Shown here: one piece after another, positions 40,349-50,218 of the stretch
Layout: the number at the start of each line of letters is the position of its first letter
How positions within the stretch are numbered: the first letter of the stretch is position 1
From: Rhodococcus sp. G-MC3
Lineage (GTDB): Bacteria; Actinomycetota; Actinomycetes; Mycobacteriales; Mycobacteriaceae
Length of the DNA stretch: 64,000 bases
Assembly (NCBI RefSeq): GCF_030063335.1
Contig: NZ_JASISW010000001.1
Coordinates: forward strand, 310,001-374,000
Direction: 5' to 3'
Notes under the pieces: model-generated
Databases searched by the model: none
What the model saw: the letters and a program-made list of their open reading frames with translations, nothing else
What the model was told of the DNA's origin: nothing
Made by a program: the position numbers and the translations under genes

Positions 40349-41419
40349 CTAGCCTGCCATCAACTGCTTCAGCAGACCCTGCGCGAAGTTCGACACCGCA
40401 TCGACGTTGTCCTCTGTCACCAAGTCGGACAAACCGTCGACACCCATCGAATCCACGTAGGGAGAGATGCCGGACAACAATCGAGCGAGCGCGCTTCCCC
40501 CGGAGGCGGGCGACCCACCCGCTGCTGCCGGGCTCGACGGCGCCGCGGTCGACGGCGTGGGCGCGGATACGTCCGATTGAGCGTCCCCTCCCGACGCCTC
40601 GACGGTGGTGTCCGGGCCGAGGAGATAGTCGATCACGCCGGTGGAGATCGCGATCGCGTGCTTCAGCTGACCTTCCGAGCTCTCCAAAACGGATGCGTCG
40701 CCGGGATTGGATCCATTGCCCATCTCGACGAATACGAGAGGCACGCCGGTCAGTGCCGGTCCTGCGATGTCGGCGCGTTCCTGCACACCGTCGTCGACGC
40801 CCGCGTAGTTCGCCGCGGTGAAGCCCGCGCGCTCGTACGAGTCACGCATCAGATTCGATGCCGCCCGGCCTCCTTCGGACTGCGCGGACTGGGCCGCAGC
40901 GTCGAGTATCGGCAGCGTCGGAACGATGAGGTGGAATCCGTGCTTGTCGTTGTCGGTGCCGGTCGTCGTCGAATCCGCGTGAATGCTGACCGCAACGTCT
41001 GCGCCCGATCGAGTTGCGGCGCGGGCTCGGTCGTCCACACACCCGCCCCAGCCCGAGTCGTCGGCCCGGGAGGTGACGACTGTGGCACCGAGGCTTTCGA
41101 GACTCGACTTCACCAGCTGCGACACATTCCAGTTGATGGTGTGCTCACCCACGCCGTCGATCGTGGTCATACCTGTCGTCTGGCAGTCCTTGGTGCCACC
41201 TCGACCGTCGTCGACCTGCTTGCTCAGATCCTCGGAATGCCCGGTCCCCTGATGACCGGGGTCGAGAAACACTGTCTTACCCGCAAGTTCGCTTCCCGGT
41301 GCCTGATCCGCGGCGGGCGCTGCGAGCACGGTGGCCGGGATGGTCACGGACAACGCCAGCACTCCTGCCGACACCATTGCGAGCACCGCAGATCTTTCCA
41401 TCGACAATTTTGGTCGCAC
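40349..41419 (-). CDS. Exported N-acetylmuramoyl-L-alanine amidase
   Basis: A 356-residue secreted peptidoglycan hydrolase cutting between muramic acid and L-Ala. A signal peptide with hydrophobic core LAMVSAGVLALSVTIPATVL ends near AAPAA. The Amidase_3 zinc site is VFLDPGHQG (His), GEHTINWNVS (Glu) and AVSIHADS (His), and the catalytic Glu is in FVEMGNGSN. It resembles Rv3717. The C-terminus has a Pro/Ala/Ser linker and a helical tail. GTG at 41419 is the longest start; ATG at 41401 is also reasonable. An upstream hairpin (41434-41455) lies in the leader. Confidence 0.9.
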   Translation of the reverse strand: MRPKLSMERSAVLAMVSAGVLALSVTIPATVLAAPAADQAPGSELAGKTVFLDPGHQGTGHSEDLSKQVDDGRGGTKDCQTTGMTTIDGVGEHTINWNVSQLVKSSLESLGATVVTSRADDSGWGGCVDDRARAATRSGADVAVSIHADSTTTGTDNDKHGFHLIVPTLPILDAAAQSAQSEGGRAASNLMRDSYERAGFTAANYAGVDDGVQERADIAGPALTGVPLVFVEMGNGSNPGDASVLESSEGQLKHAIAISTGVIDYLLGPDTTVEASGGDAQSDVSAPTPSTAAPSSPAAAGGSPASGGSALARLLSGISPYVDSMGVDGLSDLVTEDNVDAVSNFAQGLLKQLMAG

Positions 41420-41676
41420 ATGGTTTTGGACGCGCTCGGCCTAAGCGAACCGAGCAGGCCACTCCCCTTCCACATCGAGACTCCCGCAAACCCGGAACAA
41501 ACCCAGGGCTCACACAGGTAACAGCAGACACTTCCGCACCAAGTGAAGCAGAGAAAGCGTTTTCCTTCGATTCAGGTCGAGGTTGACATCCGATCGTGAG
41601 CGCGCCGTGACTCAAATGTTGCACTCCGGGCAGCCGATCACTGCCCCCGCGACCGCGTCAGGCGGTAGAACAGATC

Positions 41677-43380
41677 ATGACATTCGTGATTCTTCAGTCC
41701 TGCTGCAACGATGCCTCCTGTGTCGATGTATGCCCGGTCGACTGTATTCACCCGACCCAGGACGAACCCGAATTCATGCGGACCGAGATGCTACATATCG
41801 ACCCGGGGGCCTGCATCGACTGCGGCGCGTGTGTGGACGAGTGTCCCGTCGACGCCATCAAAGCCGATCACGAACTCGACGTGGACGAAGGCCGATACGT
41901 CGACTTGAATGCGGACTACTTCGAGCAGCACCCCACCCGGACCACTGACTACACGAGCCAGATACCTGCATGGAAGGGAGTCGATTTTTCGGGCCGACGT
42001 GTCGCCGTCGTCGGATCGGGTCCTGCCGCGTTCTACGCCGCTACCGAACTCGCCGCCATCAGAGGCATCGAGATCGAGATGTACGAACGTGCGCTGACCC
42101 CCTACGGCCTCGTTCGCGCAGGCGTCGCGCCCGACCATCCGCAGACCAAAGCAGTGACCGATCTGTTCAGGTCGGTCGCAGGAAAGAAGTCCGTCCGCGT
42201 ACACCTCGGAGTAGACATAGGAACCGACCTCACGCATCAAGACTTGATGGACCATCACGATGCCGTCGTCTACGCCACCGGCGCGGACGGAGACAGAGTC
42301 CTGGGCATCCCAGGGGAAGACTTACCAGGAAGCCACGCCGCCGCCGAATTTGTCGCCTGGTACAACGGGAACCCCGAGTTCACGGACAGAACTTTCGATC
42401 TGTCGTCGCATCGTGCCGTAGTGATCGGAAACGGAAACGTGGCACTCGATGTCGCCCGGATACTCACCATGCCCGTAGAAGAGTTGGCGCACACAGACAT
42501 TGCCGACCACGCATTGCAATGTCTTCGCCACAGCAACATCGAGGAGGTCGTGGTTCTTGGACGACGTGGGTCGGCCCAGGCTAAGTTCACGAACCCCGAA
42601 CTCATTGCTTTGTCGAATTCGTGTGATGTGGACATCGTGGTGCGCCCCGAAGAAGCAGAACCCGACCCCGAAACGCTGGCTGCGATGACACATCGAACAA
42701 CGGAATCCGATGTCGCGACAAAAGTGAATCTCTTGCGCGAACTGTCGGGGCGACATCGCCGCGAAACCGGTAGCAATGCGAAAAAGAAACAAATAGTCTT
42801 TCGATTCTGCGCGACTCCAATCAGCCTTCTGGGCGATGAATCTGTTACCGGCATCCGGTTTGCACACAGTGAGTTGAAAAGGTCCGACGACGGAACCATC
42901 CGCGCTGAACAGACCGAGCGCGAGGAAACCTTGGACACGGGCTTCGTCGTGCGCTCGGTCGGCTACCGAGGACGGCCGGTATCAGGCGTGCCCTTCGATT
43001 CCCAGCGAGGCGTGATCCCCAATCTCAACGGCCGAGTGACCGACAATTCGGGGACAACTGTACCCGGCGTCTACGTCACCGGATGGATCAAACGCGGCCC
43101 AACGGGAGTGATCGGGACAAACAGACATTGCGCAACCGAGACTGTGCGCAACCTGCTGGCGGACTTGGCGACCGGAGTGGTGCACCCTTCACCGCACGGG
43201 CGAGATGCGCTCGATGAACTGTTGGCCCAGCGAGCGCCCTCGACGCTGGACTTTAGGGACTGGACCGCAATCGACAAGGCAGAGGTGTCGGCTGGATCGG
43301 AGTCCGGTCGTCCCAGAATCAAGTTCGTCGAACGTGAAGCGATGCGTGCAGCACTCTCACGAAACGGTGATCGTTACTGA
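41677..43380 (+). CDS. fprB: Ferredoxin/ferredoxin-NADP+ reductase fusion (FprB type)
   Basis: A 567-residue fusion. Residues 1-70 are a bacterial ferredoxin with two cysteine sets, SCCNDASCVDVCPVDCIHP and CIDCGACVDECPVDAI, predicting a 7Fe or 8Fe cluster protein. Residues from about 107 form an adrenodoxin-reductase-like domain: VAVVGSGPAAFYAATEL (FAD), PYGLVRAGVAPDHP, VIGNGNVALDVARIL (NADPH) and VTGWIKRGPTGVIGTN. It should pass electrons between NADPH and ferredoxin partners such as P450s. M. tuberculosis FprB is the same fusion. No P450 gene is nearby. Confidence 0.92.
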   Translation: MTFVILQSCCNDASCVDVCPVDCIHPTQDEPEFMRTEMLHIDPGACIDCGACVDECPVDAIKADHELDVDEGRYVDLNADYFEQHPTRTTDYTSQIPAWKGVDFSGRRVAVVGSGPAAFYAATELAAIRGIEIEMYERALTPYGLVRAGVAPDHPQTKAVTDLFRSVAGKKSVRVHLGVDIGTDLTHQDLMDHHDAVVYATGADGDRVLGIPGEDLPGSHAAAEFVAWYNGNPEFTDRTFDLSSHRAVVIGNGNVALDVARILTMPVEELAHTDIADHALQCLRHSNIEEVVVLGRRGSAQAKFTNPELIALSNSCDVDIVVRPEEAEPDPETLAAMTHRTTESDVATKVNLLRELSGRHRRETGSNAKKKQIVFRFCATPISLLGDESVTGIRFAHSELKRSDDGTIRAEQTEREETLDTGFVVRSVGYRGRPVSGVPFDSQRGVIPNLNGRVTDNSGTTVPGVYVTGWIKRGPTGVIGTNRHCATETVRNLLADLATGVVHPSPHGRDALDELLAQRAPSTLDFRDWTAIDKAEVSAGSESGRPRIKFVEREAMRAALSRNGDRY

Positions 43381-43445
43381 TTCGCTATCGGTCCGTTCCT
43401 GAAACTTGTTATTCGTAGCGGACGACAGGTAACTGCGTCCACTGA

Positions 43446-43475
43446 TAACGGTAACCACACCTTCGGAAACCGTTA
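43446..43475. promoter_or_regulatory. Inverted repeat upstream of lsr2
   Basis: TAACGGT and ACCGTTA separated by 16 bases, in an AT-richer gap about 85 bases before the lsr2 start. It may be a regulatory site or an RNA hairpin; no known protein can be assigned. Confidence 0.35.
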
Positions 43476-43560
43476 CGTATGGATAAATAGCAGGCGCAGT
43501 CGTATAGTCGCCTAAAGTTCGATGCAGACGCACCCCGAATGATCATTGGAGAACTGCAGA

Positions 43561-43908
43561 ATGGCCAAAAAAGTTTACGTGCAACTTGTCGATGATATCG
43601 ACGATAGACCAATCGACTCCGGTGGCGAACACATAACATTTTCGGTCAACGGCGCGAACTACGAGATCGACCTCAGCGACAAGAACGCCAAAGAATTTCA
43701 TCGCAAGCTGGACTACTACATCGAGCACTCCGCTCGAGTCGGCGGAAAACGAAACAAAAAGTCTGCGGGAACATCGGATTCCAGGTCGAAGCGAGACGCA
43801 AACCAGACAAAAGCGATCAGAGAATGGGCCAAATCCAACGGCCACACCATTTCTGCCCGTGGCCGCATCCCCGCGGACGTCGAGCAGGCATTCGACGCCG
43901 CGCACTGA
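43561..43908 (+). CDS. lsr2: Lsr2 nucleoid-associated protein
   Basis: A 115-residue H-NS-like silencer that bridges AT-rich DNA. The N-terminal oligomerisation domain reads KKVYVQLVDDIDDRPIDSGG and YEIDLSDKNAKEF; the C-terminal DNA-binding domain has AIREWAKSNGHTISARGRIPADVEQAF with the RGR AT-hook-like motif. ATG at 43561 has GGAG upstream. The linker is Lys/Ser/Arg rich. Rhodococci may have more than one Lsr2 copy, and this may not be the main one. It is flanked by an AT-rich promoter and, right after the stop, an 18-bp tandem duplication. Confidence 0.93.
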   Translation: MAKKVYVQLVDDIDDRPIDSGGEHITFSVNGANYEIDLSDKNAKEFHRKLDYYIEHSARVGGKRNKKSAGTSDSRSKRDANQTKAIREWAKSNGHTISARGRIPADVEQAFDAAH

Positions 43909-43909
43909 G

Positions 43910-43945
43910 CGATACCTGTCGGCGGTGCAATACCTGTCGGCGGTG
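43910..43945. repeat. 18-bp tandem duplication (2 copies) after lsr2
   Basis: Two adjacent units C(G/A)ATACCTGTCGGCGGTG, 17 of 18 identical, starting two bases past the lsr2 stop codon. Confidence 0.92.
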
Positions 43946-44080
43946 AGGCTGCCGAATCGTCGCGGTAAGTCCGCACCAGTGAAGGAAATATCTGCTGCCT
44001 TCACGAATAGCTCGGGAAAACCGCAATCTGCATGAGTCGAGATAACCCCGCTATCACACAGTGCCCGGCCTCGGAATCGA

Positions 44081-44113
44081 AAAAAGGAGTCACCTCGCGG
44101 TGACTCCCTTTTT
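44081..44113. terminator. Bidirectional intrinsic terminator
   Basis: AAAAAGGAGTCACC / GGTGACTCCCTTTTT around a TCGC loop, with A and T runs on either side, so it can end both lsr2 and the tRNA transcript. Confidence 0.88.
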
Positions 44114-44121
44114 CGTTCGAG

Positions 44122-44194
44122 TGGAGCTAAGGGGACTCGAACCCCTGACCCCCACACTGCCAGTGTGGTGCGCTACCAGCTGCGCCATAGCCCC
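44122..44194 (-). tRNA. tRNA-Ala, anticodon GGC
   Basis: A 73-nt cloverleaf on the minus strand. Acceptor arms GGGGCTA and TAGCTCC pair, followed by discriminator A; D-arm GCGC-AGCTGGTA-GCGC, anticodon stem CCACA/TGTGG with loop CTGGCAG (anticodon GGC), and T-arm with GGTTCGAGTCC. CCA is not encoded. It reads GCC and GCU alanine codons. Confidence 0.96.
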
Positions 44195-44308
44195 GTACTT
44201 CACTTCCGCGTTACCTTGCGGTTGCTCGAACGAAGTTACACCATGTTCACTCGACGCGACAAATCCGCTGGTTGGCTTCGAGAGCGAGACTGGCGGTCCC
44301 CTGTCGGA

Positions 44309-45070
44309 TCAGCCGATCGACTCCACCCAGCCGGAATCGCGCAGAGCGTCGACGAGGGAGCCGTCGACCAGCACACCGGGGGTTCCTGCGGCACCCGACG
44401 CTGCCAACGCTGCACGCGCAGTCTCGGCATCTGCTGCAGCAACTGTGGCCATCGAACCTGACGTGATGCAGTCGGCTATCTCTTCGCTCGCGCCGTTCTG
44501 CTTCGCCATATCGGCCAACTCGGCATCGCTGTGATCGGTGTCGCCGTTCTCCTTCGGTTGAAACTCGGAAGAGAACAACGTTGCGTGAAATGCCGAATAG
44601 ACGACAGCGTCAGCAGAGTTCGACACGCAATGCGACGCGGCCACTGCCCTGCTCGAGTAGTTTCCACTGGCTGACGCTTCGTTCAGTTGCGGCAGGACCA
44701 CCATGTGGTACCGAATTCCGATTGTTCCGTTGTCGATCTTCTGGGCCAGTTCCTGCCCGTGTTTCACTTCCAGCTGGCCGCAGAACGGGCACATGGGGTC
44801 TTCGAAGATGTCGACTGTTCGCGAAGCGCCAGGAACGGCTAATTGCACCACTCCGTCGCCTTGCACGACCAACTCGACTGCCGAATTGTTCACTGAGCCA
44901 TAGCCGTCGTTACGCGGCTCGTCTCCACCTCGCTGCCACAGGATGGCCACGACGACAACAACGACGACGACCAACAACGCGACTCCGGCGAGAATGTACG
45001 TGAATCTGTTCGACGTCGGCTGCGGTGTGTATTTCGTATTCGAGGTTCTCTTTTGGCTCACCGTCCTCAT
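44309..45070 (-). CDS. Membrane-anchored DsbA-like thioredoxin-fold protein
   Basis: A 253-residue protein with one N-terminal membrane segment (about residues 25-43, with a striking run of nine valines) and an extracytoplasmic thioredoxin domain. The redox motif CPFC lies in DIFEDPMCPFCGQLEVKHG; the cis-Pro segment is GAAGTPGVLVDG. It fits actinobacterial DsbA-like oxidoreductases that form or repair disulfides in exported proteins. Two further cysteines (SHCVSN and ADCITS) might form a second disulfide. It lies 28 bases downstream of the MFS transporter gene and may be co-transcribed. Confidence 0.85.
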   Translation of the reverse strand: MRTVSQKRTSNTKYTPQPTSNRFTYILAGVALLVVVVVVVVAILWQRGGDEPRNDGYGSVNNSAVELVVQGDGVVQLAVPGASRTVDIFEDPMCPFCGQLEVKHGQELAQKIDNGTIGIRYHMVVLPQLNEASASGNYSSRAVAASHCVSNSADAVVYSAFHATLFSSEFQPKENGDTDHSDAELADMAKQNGASEEIADCITSGSMATVAAADAETARAALAASGAAGTPGVLVDGSLVDALRDSGWVESIG

Positions 45071-45098
45071 GATACGTAGCCGGGTGGACGCCGATCGT

Positions 45099-46328
45099 TC
45101 ACGAAGGCGGTTCGGCGACCTGTTTTCGGTCGGTCGTATCGGGGACGAGGAGCCACCCGCCTGCCGCTACCAGAAGTATGACCCCGGACAGTACGAACGC
45201 CGTGCCGTAGGAATACGCCTCGACCACGGCGCCCGCTACGACGGGGCCGAGAATCGCACCGACGTCGGCGGACATCTGAAACGTCGACAGGACCGGCCCT
45301 CCGCGAGCCTTGGATCCGATGACATCGGCAACCGATGCCTGCTGCGCCGGCGTCATCAGACCGGAACCGACCCCCGCAACGAACGAGGCGATCATGAACA
45401 GGACGATGTCATCGGCCAATCCCACCGCAGCGGTCCCCAGACCGGCGACGACGAGTCCGAACACGACGAACGGTTTACGCCCATGGGCGTCCGACAAGCG
45501 ACCCGAAGTGATGAGCACCAACGCGTTGCCGACTGCGAAGACCGCGAGAGAGACCGCGGCAACGGCTGCCGATCGATCCAGAACCGCGATGACGAACAGA
45601 GGGACGAGGGCGACTCGAACTCCGAACACGGTCCAACCGGTGGCGAAGTTCGACGCGAGGGCCGCCCGGTACGCGGGAACGCGAAGCGCCGCCCGCAGCG
45701 ACAGAATAGGAATGGACGAATCATGAGCACTCGCCGGTTCCTTCATGCTGTCCAGGCTGAAGAACACCACCGCCGCAGCGATCACGAGCGCAATCGCATA
45801 GATGATGAACGGCGCACGTAAACCGAGTCCGACGACTGCACCGCCCAACAACGGACCGCCGATCGATCCGAGTAGAAAACTGGTGGCGTACAACCCGGAA
45901 ACGCGACCACGACTCTGCGACGGGCTCATTCGGATCAGCAGACCTAGCGCCGAGACGGAGAACATCGTCGAACCGACGCCACCGAGCCCACGGAACACGA
46001 GCAGCTGCCAGTAGGTCTGCGCGAATGCACATGCTCCCGTGGACAATGCGACGATCAACAATCCCGTCAAGTACACCGGGCGCTCGCCCAACTTCTGAAC
46101 GAGCGCTCCGCTGGCAGGAGCGAAGAGCAGCCGCATCATCGCGAACGTGCTGATCACGGCCGACGCCGCGAACACGCCGACGCCGAACTCCGTGGCGAAC
46201 TGCGGCAATGCGGGTGAGACGATGCCGAAACCGAGAGCTATGACGAAGCTGGCCGAGATCAGAACCCAGATGTCGGACGGTAACGCAGTGGATCCGGCGT
46301 GGTTCTCGGGTGAGTTGGTTTCTGTCAC
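45099..46328 (-). CDS. Major facilitator superfamily transporter
   Basis: A 409-residue permease with twelve predicted membrane helices. MFS motif A is seen in the second to third helix loop ([21 protein letters not shown]) and again after helix 8 ([16 protein letters not shown]). Similarity is to drug-efflux-type carriers; the substrate is unknown. Its ATG overlaps the pgm stop by four bases (46325-46328), an unusual coupling of a transporter with phosphoglucomutase. Confidence 0.87.
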   Translation of the reverse strand: MTETNSPENHAGSTALPSDIWVLISASFVIALGFGIVSPALPQFATEFGVGVFAASAVISTFAMMRLLFAPASGALVQKLGERPVYLTGLLIVALSTGACAFAQTYWQLLVFRGLGGVGSTMFSVSALGLLIRMSPSQSRGRVSGLYATSFLLGSIGGPLLGGAVVGLGLRAPFIIYAIALVIAAAVVFFSLDSMKEPASAHDSSIPILSLRAALRVPAYRAALASNFATGWTVFGVRVALVPLFVIAVLDRSAAVAAVSLAVFAVGNALVLITSGRLSDAHGRKPFVVFGLVVAGLGTAAVGLADDIVLFMIASFVAGVGSGLMTPAQQASVADVIGSKARGGPVLSTFQMSADVGAILGPVVAGAVVEAYSYGTAFVLSGVILLVAAGGWLLVPDTTDRKQVAEPPS

Positions 46329-47965
46329 GACTCGTTCAAAGCCTGCGCCACCACTTCTTTCGCAGCGGCTTGTACTTCGGCCAAATGGGCTTCACCCTCG
46401 AAGGACTCGGCATAGATCTTGTAGACGTCCTCCGTACCGGACGGCCGCGCCGCGAACCATGCATTCTCGGTGGTCACCTTGAGGCCACCGATGGCAGCGC
46501 CGTTGCCGGGCGCCGTGGTCGATGTCGCGGTGATCTTCTCTCCCGCAAGGTGCGTTGCCGTCACCTGTTCCGGTGACAGCTTTGCCAGAATCGCTTTTTC
46601 CTCGCGCGTTGCCGGCGCATCGACACGAGCGTAGGCAGGGCTGCCGTACTTCGCGGCGAATTCCGCGTAGCGCTGCGAGGGAGTCTTTCCGGTTACGGCA
46701 GTGATCTCGGATGCGAGGAGTGCCATTGTGATGCCGTCCTTGTCCGTCGTCCACACTCGTCCGTCGGACCGCAGGAACGATGCGCCTGCGCTCTCCTCGC
46801 CGCCGAAACCGAGATCACCGTCCAATAATCCTGGCACGAACCACTTGAAGCCGACCGGCACCTCGAGAAGTTGGCGACCGAGACCGGCAACCACCCGATC
46901 GATCATCGACGACGACACGAGAGTCTTGCCGACTTTGGTTGCAGGTGACCAACCTGATCGATGCGTGAACAAATAGTCGATGGCAACGGCCAGATAGTGG
47001 TTCGGATTCATCAGACCACCGTCGGGTGTGACGATGCCGTGACGGTCCGAATCGGCGTCGTTGCCTGTTGCAATGTCGTAGGAATTGCGCGCCGCGATCA
47101 ACGACGCCATCGCGTTCGGTGACGAACAGTCCATCCGGATCTTACCGTCGGTGTCGAGCGTCATGAAACGGAACGTAGCGTCGACCAGTGGGTTCACAAC
47201 CGTCAGGTCGAGGTTGTGGCGTTCGGCGATCGCGTCCCAATAATCCACACTCGCGCCACCGAGCGGATCCGCTCCGATCCGCACACCCGCCGCTCTGATC
47301 GCATCCATATCCACCACGTTGGGTAGGTCGTCGACGTACGTCCCCAGATAGTCGTACTTGTCCACGACGGTGGCAAGGGCAGTCGCAAGCGAGACTCGCT
47401 TGACGCCGCGCAACCCCTCTTTCAACAGTTCGTTCGCACGTGCGGCGATGATGGATGTCGCATCACTGTCGGCAGGGCCGCCGTGTGGCGGGTTGTACTT
47501 GAATCCGCCGTCACGGGGTGGGTTGTGCGATGGCGTCACGACGATGCCGTCGGCGCGCGCCGAGGAGCCGGAGTCGTTGTACCGAAGAATCGCGTGGCTT
47601 ACCGCGGGAGTGGGCGTGTAGCGATCGCCCGAGTCGATCAGAACCGAGACATCGTTCGCGGCAAGCACTTCGAGCGCAGTGGTCCAGGCCGGCTCGGAGA
47701 GCGCATGGGTGTCCCGGCCGATGAACAACGGCCCTGTGATGCTCTGCGAAGCACGGTATTCGACGATGGCCTGCGTCGTCGCAAGAATGTGTCCCTCGTT
47801 GAACGCCGTGTCGAGGCTCGACCCGCGATGGCCCGAAGTTCCGAAGACCACCTGCTGATCCGGATCCGATACGTCCGGCGTACGTGAGTAGTACGCAGTG
47901 ACCAACTGCGCGATATCAACGAGATCCTCCGGTGCAGCAACCGTTCCTGCTCTAGCGTGCGCCAC
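46325..47965 (-). CDS. pgm: Alpha-phosphoglucomutase
   Basis: Interconverts glucose-1-phosphate and glucose-6-phosphate, linking glycolysis with glycogen and cell-wall sugar nucleotides; 546 residues. The phosphoserine loop is [12 protein letters not shown] (about residues 40-51), the metal loop [11 protein letters not shown], the sugar loop [11 protein letters not shown] and the phosphate loop [16 protein letters not shown] at 47965. It feeds glucose-1-phosphate to routes such as the glucan genes found near 8-20 kb. Confidence 0.95.
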   Translation of the reverse strand: MAHARAGTVAAPEDLVDIAQLVTAYYSRTPDVSDPDQQVVFGTSGHRGSSLDTAFNEGHILATTQAIVEYRASQSITGPLFIGRDTHALSEPAWTTALEVLAANDVSVLIDSGDRYTPTPAVSHAILRYNDSGSSARADGIVVTPSHNPPRDGGFKYNPPHGGPADSDATSIIAARANELLKEGLRGVKRVSLATALATVVDKYDYLGTYVDDLPNVVDMDAIRAAGVRIGADPLGGASVDYWDAIAERHNLDLTVVNPLVDATFRFMTLDTDGKIRMDCSSPNAMASLIAARNSYDIATGNDADSDRHGIVTPDGGLMNPNHYLAVAIDYLFTHRSGWSPATKVGKTLVSSSMIDRVVAGLGRQLLEVPVGFKWFVPGLLDGDLGFGGEESAGASFLRSDGRVWTTDKDGITMALLASEITAVTGKTPSQRYAEFAAKYGSPAYARVDAPATREEKAILAKLSPEQVTATHLAGEKITATSTTAPGNGAAIGGLKVTTENAWFAARPSGTEDVYKIYAESFEGEAHLAEVQAAAKEVVAQALNES

Positions 47966-48064
47966 GATGCGCCTCCTTCTCGAAACAGCGACTCAGACCG
48001 CAGTCAACACTAGGCCCATCGCCGAGCCCGTGTCGGTGCACCCGGCATCGAACGTCATCCGGCG

Positions 48065-48100
48065 TCGAACATCACGGCTGCTTCGAACATCACGGCTGCT
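48065..48100. repeat. Exact 18-bp tandem duplication spanning the DUF1295 stop codon
   Basis: Two identical units TCGAACATCACGGCTGCT. The second (48083-48100) contains the stop codon and last codons of the DUF1295 gene; the first is a non-coding copy just downstream. A degenerate third copy may begin near 48046. Confidence 0.93.
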
Positions 48101-48884
48101 TCGGCGGCAGTGGAAAGAAGTAACTGGTTCGGCGCTGGTACTCGGGGTACCCGTCCCGCTTGGCCATGGACCTCTCCAGCAATCTCGCTCCCGTCGCAAA
48201 GACCAGAAAGTACGTCATCGCAACTGGCGAGAGAATGGTCAGGATCCCCGGCCACGCAGAGGCACTCACGAGGTAGATCCCCCACCACACGCACGCGTCC
48301 CCGAAGTAGTTGGGATGCCTGGTCCACGACCACAGACCGCGGTCCATGATCTTTCCTCTGTTCGACGAATCGGCTTTGAACGCGTTCAATTGCGCGTCGC
48401 CAACGGCCTCGAACGTCAGACCGACCGCCCACAGCAGTACACCGATCACCACCGGAGCAGCGACGGAACCATGCGCGACCGCCGACACCTGAATCGGAAG
48501 GGAGACGAACCACAGCGCTATTGCCTGGGTCAGATAGATCTTGCGCAGTGCATAGAGCGTGGTGTTGCCCGTTGCTTTGGACAGCAATTCCTCGTACCGC
48601 GGGTCTTCACCTTTGCCGATCGATCGACGAAACACGTGCCACGCCAGCCTCAGTCCCCAGAGTGCGACGATCGCGAGCAGAAGGAGCCTGCGCCATAGTT
48701 CGCCGGTGCCCACAAGTGCGGCAACCACTGCGATCAAGACGAAGCCGCCGCCCCACGTCACGTCGACGACGCTGTGCCGTCCGATTCGTGCGCCGATCAG
48801 CGCGGTAACGACCATCAGTATTGCTGTGGCGATCAGGGATGCAGCCGAGACGGTCGAAAACTCGGACCAGTCGAAGGAACGCAT
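48090..48884 (-). CDS. DUF1295 (steroid 5-alpha-reductase-like) membrane protein
   Basis: A 264-residue integral membrane protein with about six to seven helices. Family motifs are DVTWGGGFVLIAVVAAL, EDPRYEELLSK and GLWSWTRHPNYFGDACVWWG, the last being the NADPH/SAM-binding-like signature shared by steroid 5-alpha reductases and ICMT enzymes. A reductase or methyltransferase acting on lipids in the membrane is likely. It is the last gene of the six-gene lipid operon, starting two bases past the preceding stop. ATG at 48884 is chosen since the longer frame lies within that upstream gene. Confidence 0.82.
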   Translation of the reverse strand: MRSFDWSEFSTVSAASLIATAILMVVTALIGARIGRHSVVDVTWGGGFVLIAVVAALVGTGELWRRLLLLAIVALWGLRLAWHVFRRSIGKGEDPRYEELLSKATGNTTLYALRKIYLTQAIALWFVSLPIQVSAVAHGSVAAPVVIGVLLWAVGLTFEAVGDAQLNAFKADSSNRGKIMDRGLWSWTRHPNYFGDACVWWGIYLVSASAWPGILTILSPVAMTYFLVFATGARLLERSMAKRDGYPEYQRRTSYFFPLPPKQP

Positions 48885-48886
48885 GG

Positions 48887-50218
48887 CTACTCGCCGACCC
48901 CTCGCTCGCCGACCCCATGCTCGCCGACCCACTGTGGCCGCACTGGTTCCATGTCGACGCGACCGGATGGTCCCGGCCGAACAGCCAGTATCTGGTCGAC
49001 GCCCATCCTCCCGTCCCGGAACGCCATTCCGCCGCCGACAAGATACAACCGCCAGACACGTGCGACCTCCTCACCGACCAAGGCGACAACATCGTCCCAC
49101 CGGGATTCGAAACGCTCGGTCCACACATCGACCGTGCGGACGTAGTGCTCACGCATCGCGTGCACATCGCGGACCTCGAGCCCGGCTTCCTCGATCATGG
49201 CGACGGTTCGTCCGACTGGACGCATGTACATGTCCGGCGCAATGAATTGTTCGATGAATGCCCCTCCACCCGGATTGTCACCCTCTTTGCGCGACATCTG
49301 CTGAATCAGCACTCGACCCCCCGGGCGCACGTTCTTCGTGAGTGCTGCGGTGTATGTCGGGTAGTTGGATTCGCCGACGTGCTCACCCATCTCGATCGAC
49401 GCAACGGCGTCGAACGGACCGTCGGGAATTTCGCGGTAGTCCTGAATTCTGATCTCGACGCGGTCCTGCAGTCCACGATCGGCAATTCGCTTGTCGATGA
49501 ACGCTTTCTGCTCTCGAGAAATGGTCACGCCGACGACACGAGCGTCGTAATGTTCGGCCGCGTGCAGGCTCAGTGAGCCCCAGCCGCACCCGACATCGAG
49601 AAAACGCATTCCGGATTGTGCGTCGAGCCCGATCTTGCGGCATACGAGATCGAGTTTGTCGCGCTGGGCATCGTCGAGTGTGTAGTTCTCTGCCTCCGAC
49701 GTCCAGTAGCCCGAGGAATAGGCCATGTTCGAGTCGAGTACCAACTCGTAGAAATCGTTCGACAGGTCGTAGTGATGACTGATCGCGGCGCGGTCCCGCA
49801 CCAGAGAATGCAGACGGCCCTTGACGACGGCCTGCGACGGAGGCGCGGCGAGTGGGCGACCGAATGCACCGAGTTCGCGCGCCAGCTTGGCCAGCTTGAT
49901 CAACGCGGCGGGCGAAGGCCGAACGGCCTCGAGATTCCGCGAACGTACCTCCGACCACACGTGATCGAGTGCGGCAGCGACATCCCCGTCGACATCCAGT
50001 TCGCCGGTGACGTATGCCTGCGCGGCGCCGAGCTCACCCGGGCTCCACAGCAGCCGACGAAGAACGTTGGGACTCTTCAGCAGAACTTTCGGCGCATCGG
50101 CGGGTCCTGCGATGCTCCCGTCCCATGCGGTCAGGTGCACTGGCAGCTCGCCGCCGACGAAGGGCGCCAGTAGCTCCGCGATACGCGGAGCGATGGACGA
50201 AGACGAGGTCTTGCTCAT
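48887..50218 (-). CDS. Cyclopropane-fatty-acid-synthase-type methyltransferase 1
   Basis: A 443-residue SAM enzyme of the CFA family that acts on unsaturated acyl chains of phospholipids. An N-terminal lipid domain (about 1-120) precedes AISHHYDLSNDFYELVLD, motif I RFLDVGCGWGSLSLHAAEHY and SIEMGEHVGESNYPTYTAAL. The Glu-His pair of GEHVG matches the bicarbonate site of E. coli Cfa, but the cysteine there (MQYSCAYW) is serine here (MAYSSGYW). The C-terminus ends in a GVGE repeat coded by 15-bp units. ATG at 50218 overlaps the preceding stop. Confidence 0.85.
   Translation of the reverse strand: MSKTSSSSIAPRIAELLAPFVGGELPVHLTAWDGSIAGPADAPKVLLKSPNVLRRLLWSPGELGAAQAYVTGELDVDGDVAAALDHVWSEVRSRNLEAVRPSPAALIKLAKLARELGAFGRPLAAPPSQAVVKGRLHSLVRDRAAISHHYDLSNDFYELVLDSNMAYSSGYWTSEAENYTLDDAQRDKLDLVCRKIGLDAQSGMRFLDVGCGWGSLSLHAAEHYDARVVGVTISREQKAFIDKRIADRGLQDRVEIRIQDYREIPDGPFDAVASIEMGEHVGESNYPTYTAALTKNVRPGGRVLIQQMSRKEGDNPGGGAFIEQFIAPDMYMRPVGRTVAMIEEAGLEVRDVHAMREHYVRTVDVWTERFESRWDDVVALVGEEVARVWRLYLVGGGMAFRDGRMGVDQILAVRPGPSGRVDMEPVRPQWVGEHGVGERGVGE
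48890..48934. repeat. 15-bp tandem repeat (3 units) at the methyltransferase C-terminus
   Basis: Three units CTCGCCGACCC plus four variable bases, encoding repeated GVGE/H/R motifs on the minus strand and ending at the stop codon. Confidence 0.92.

Noticed and set aside
41434-41455. Riboswitch in the amidase leader
   Set aside because: Only a simple GCTCGG/CCGAGC hairpin is visible; I could not match it to a known riboswitch pattern.
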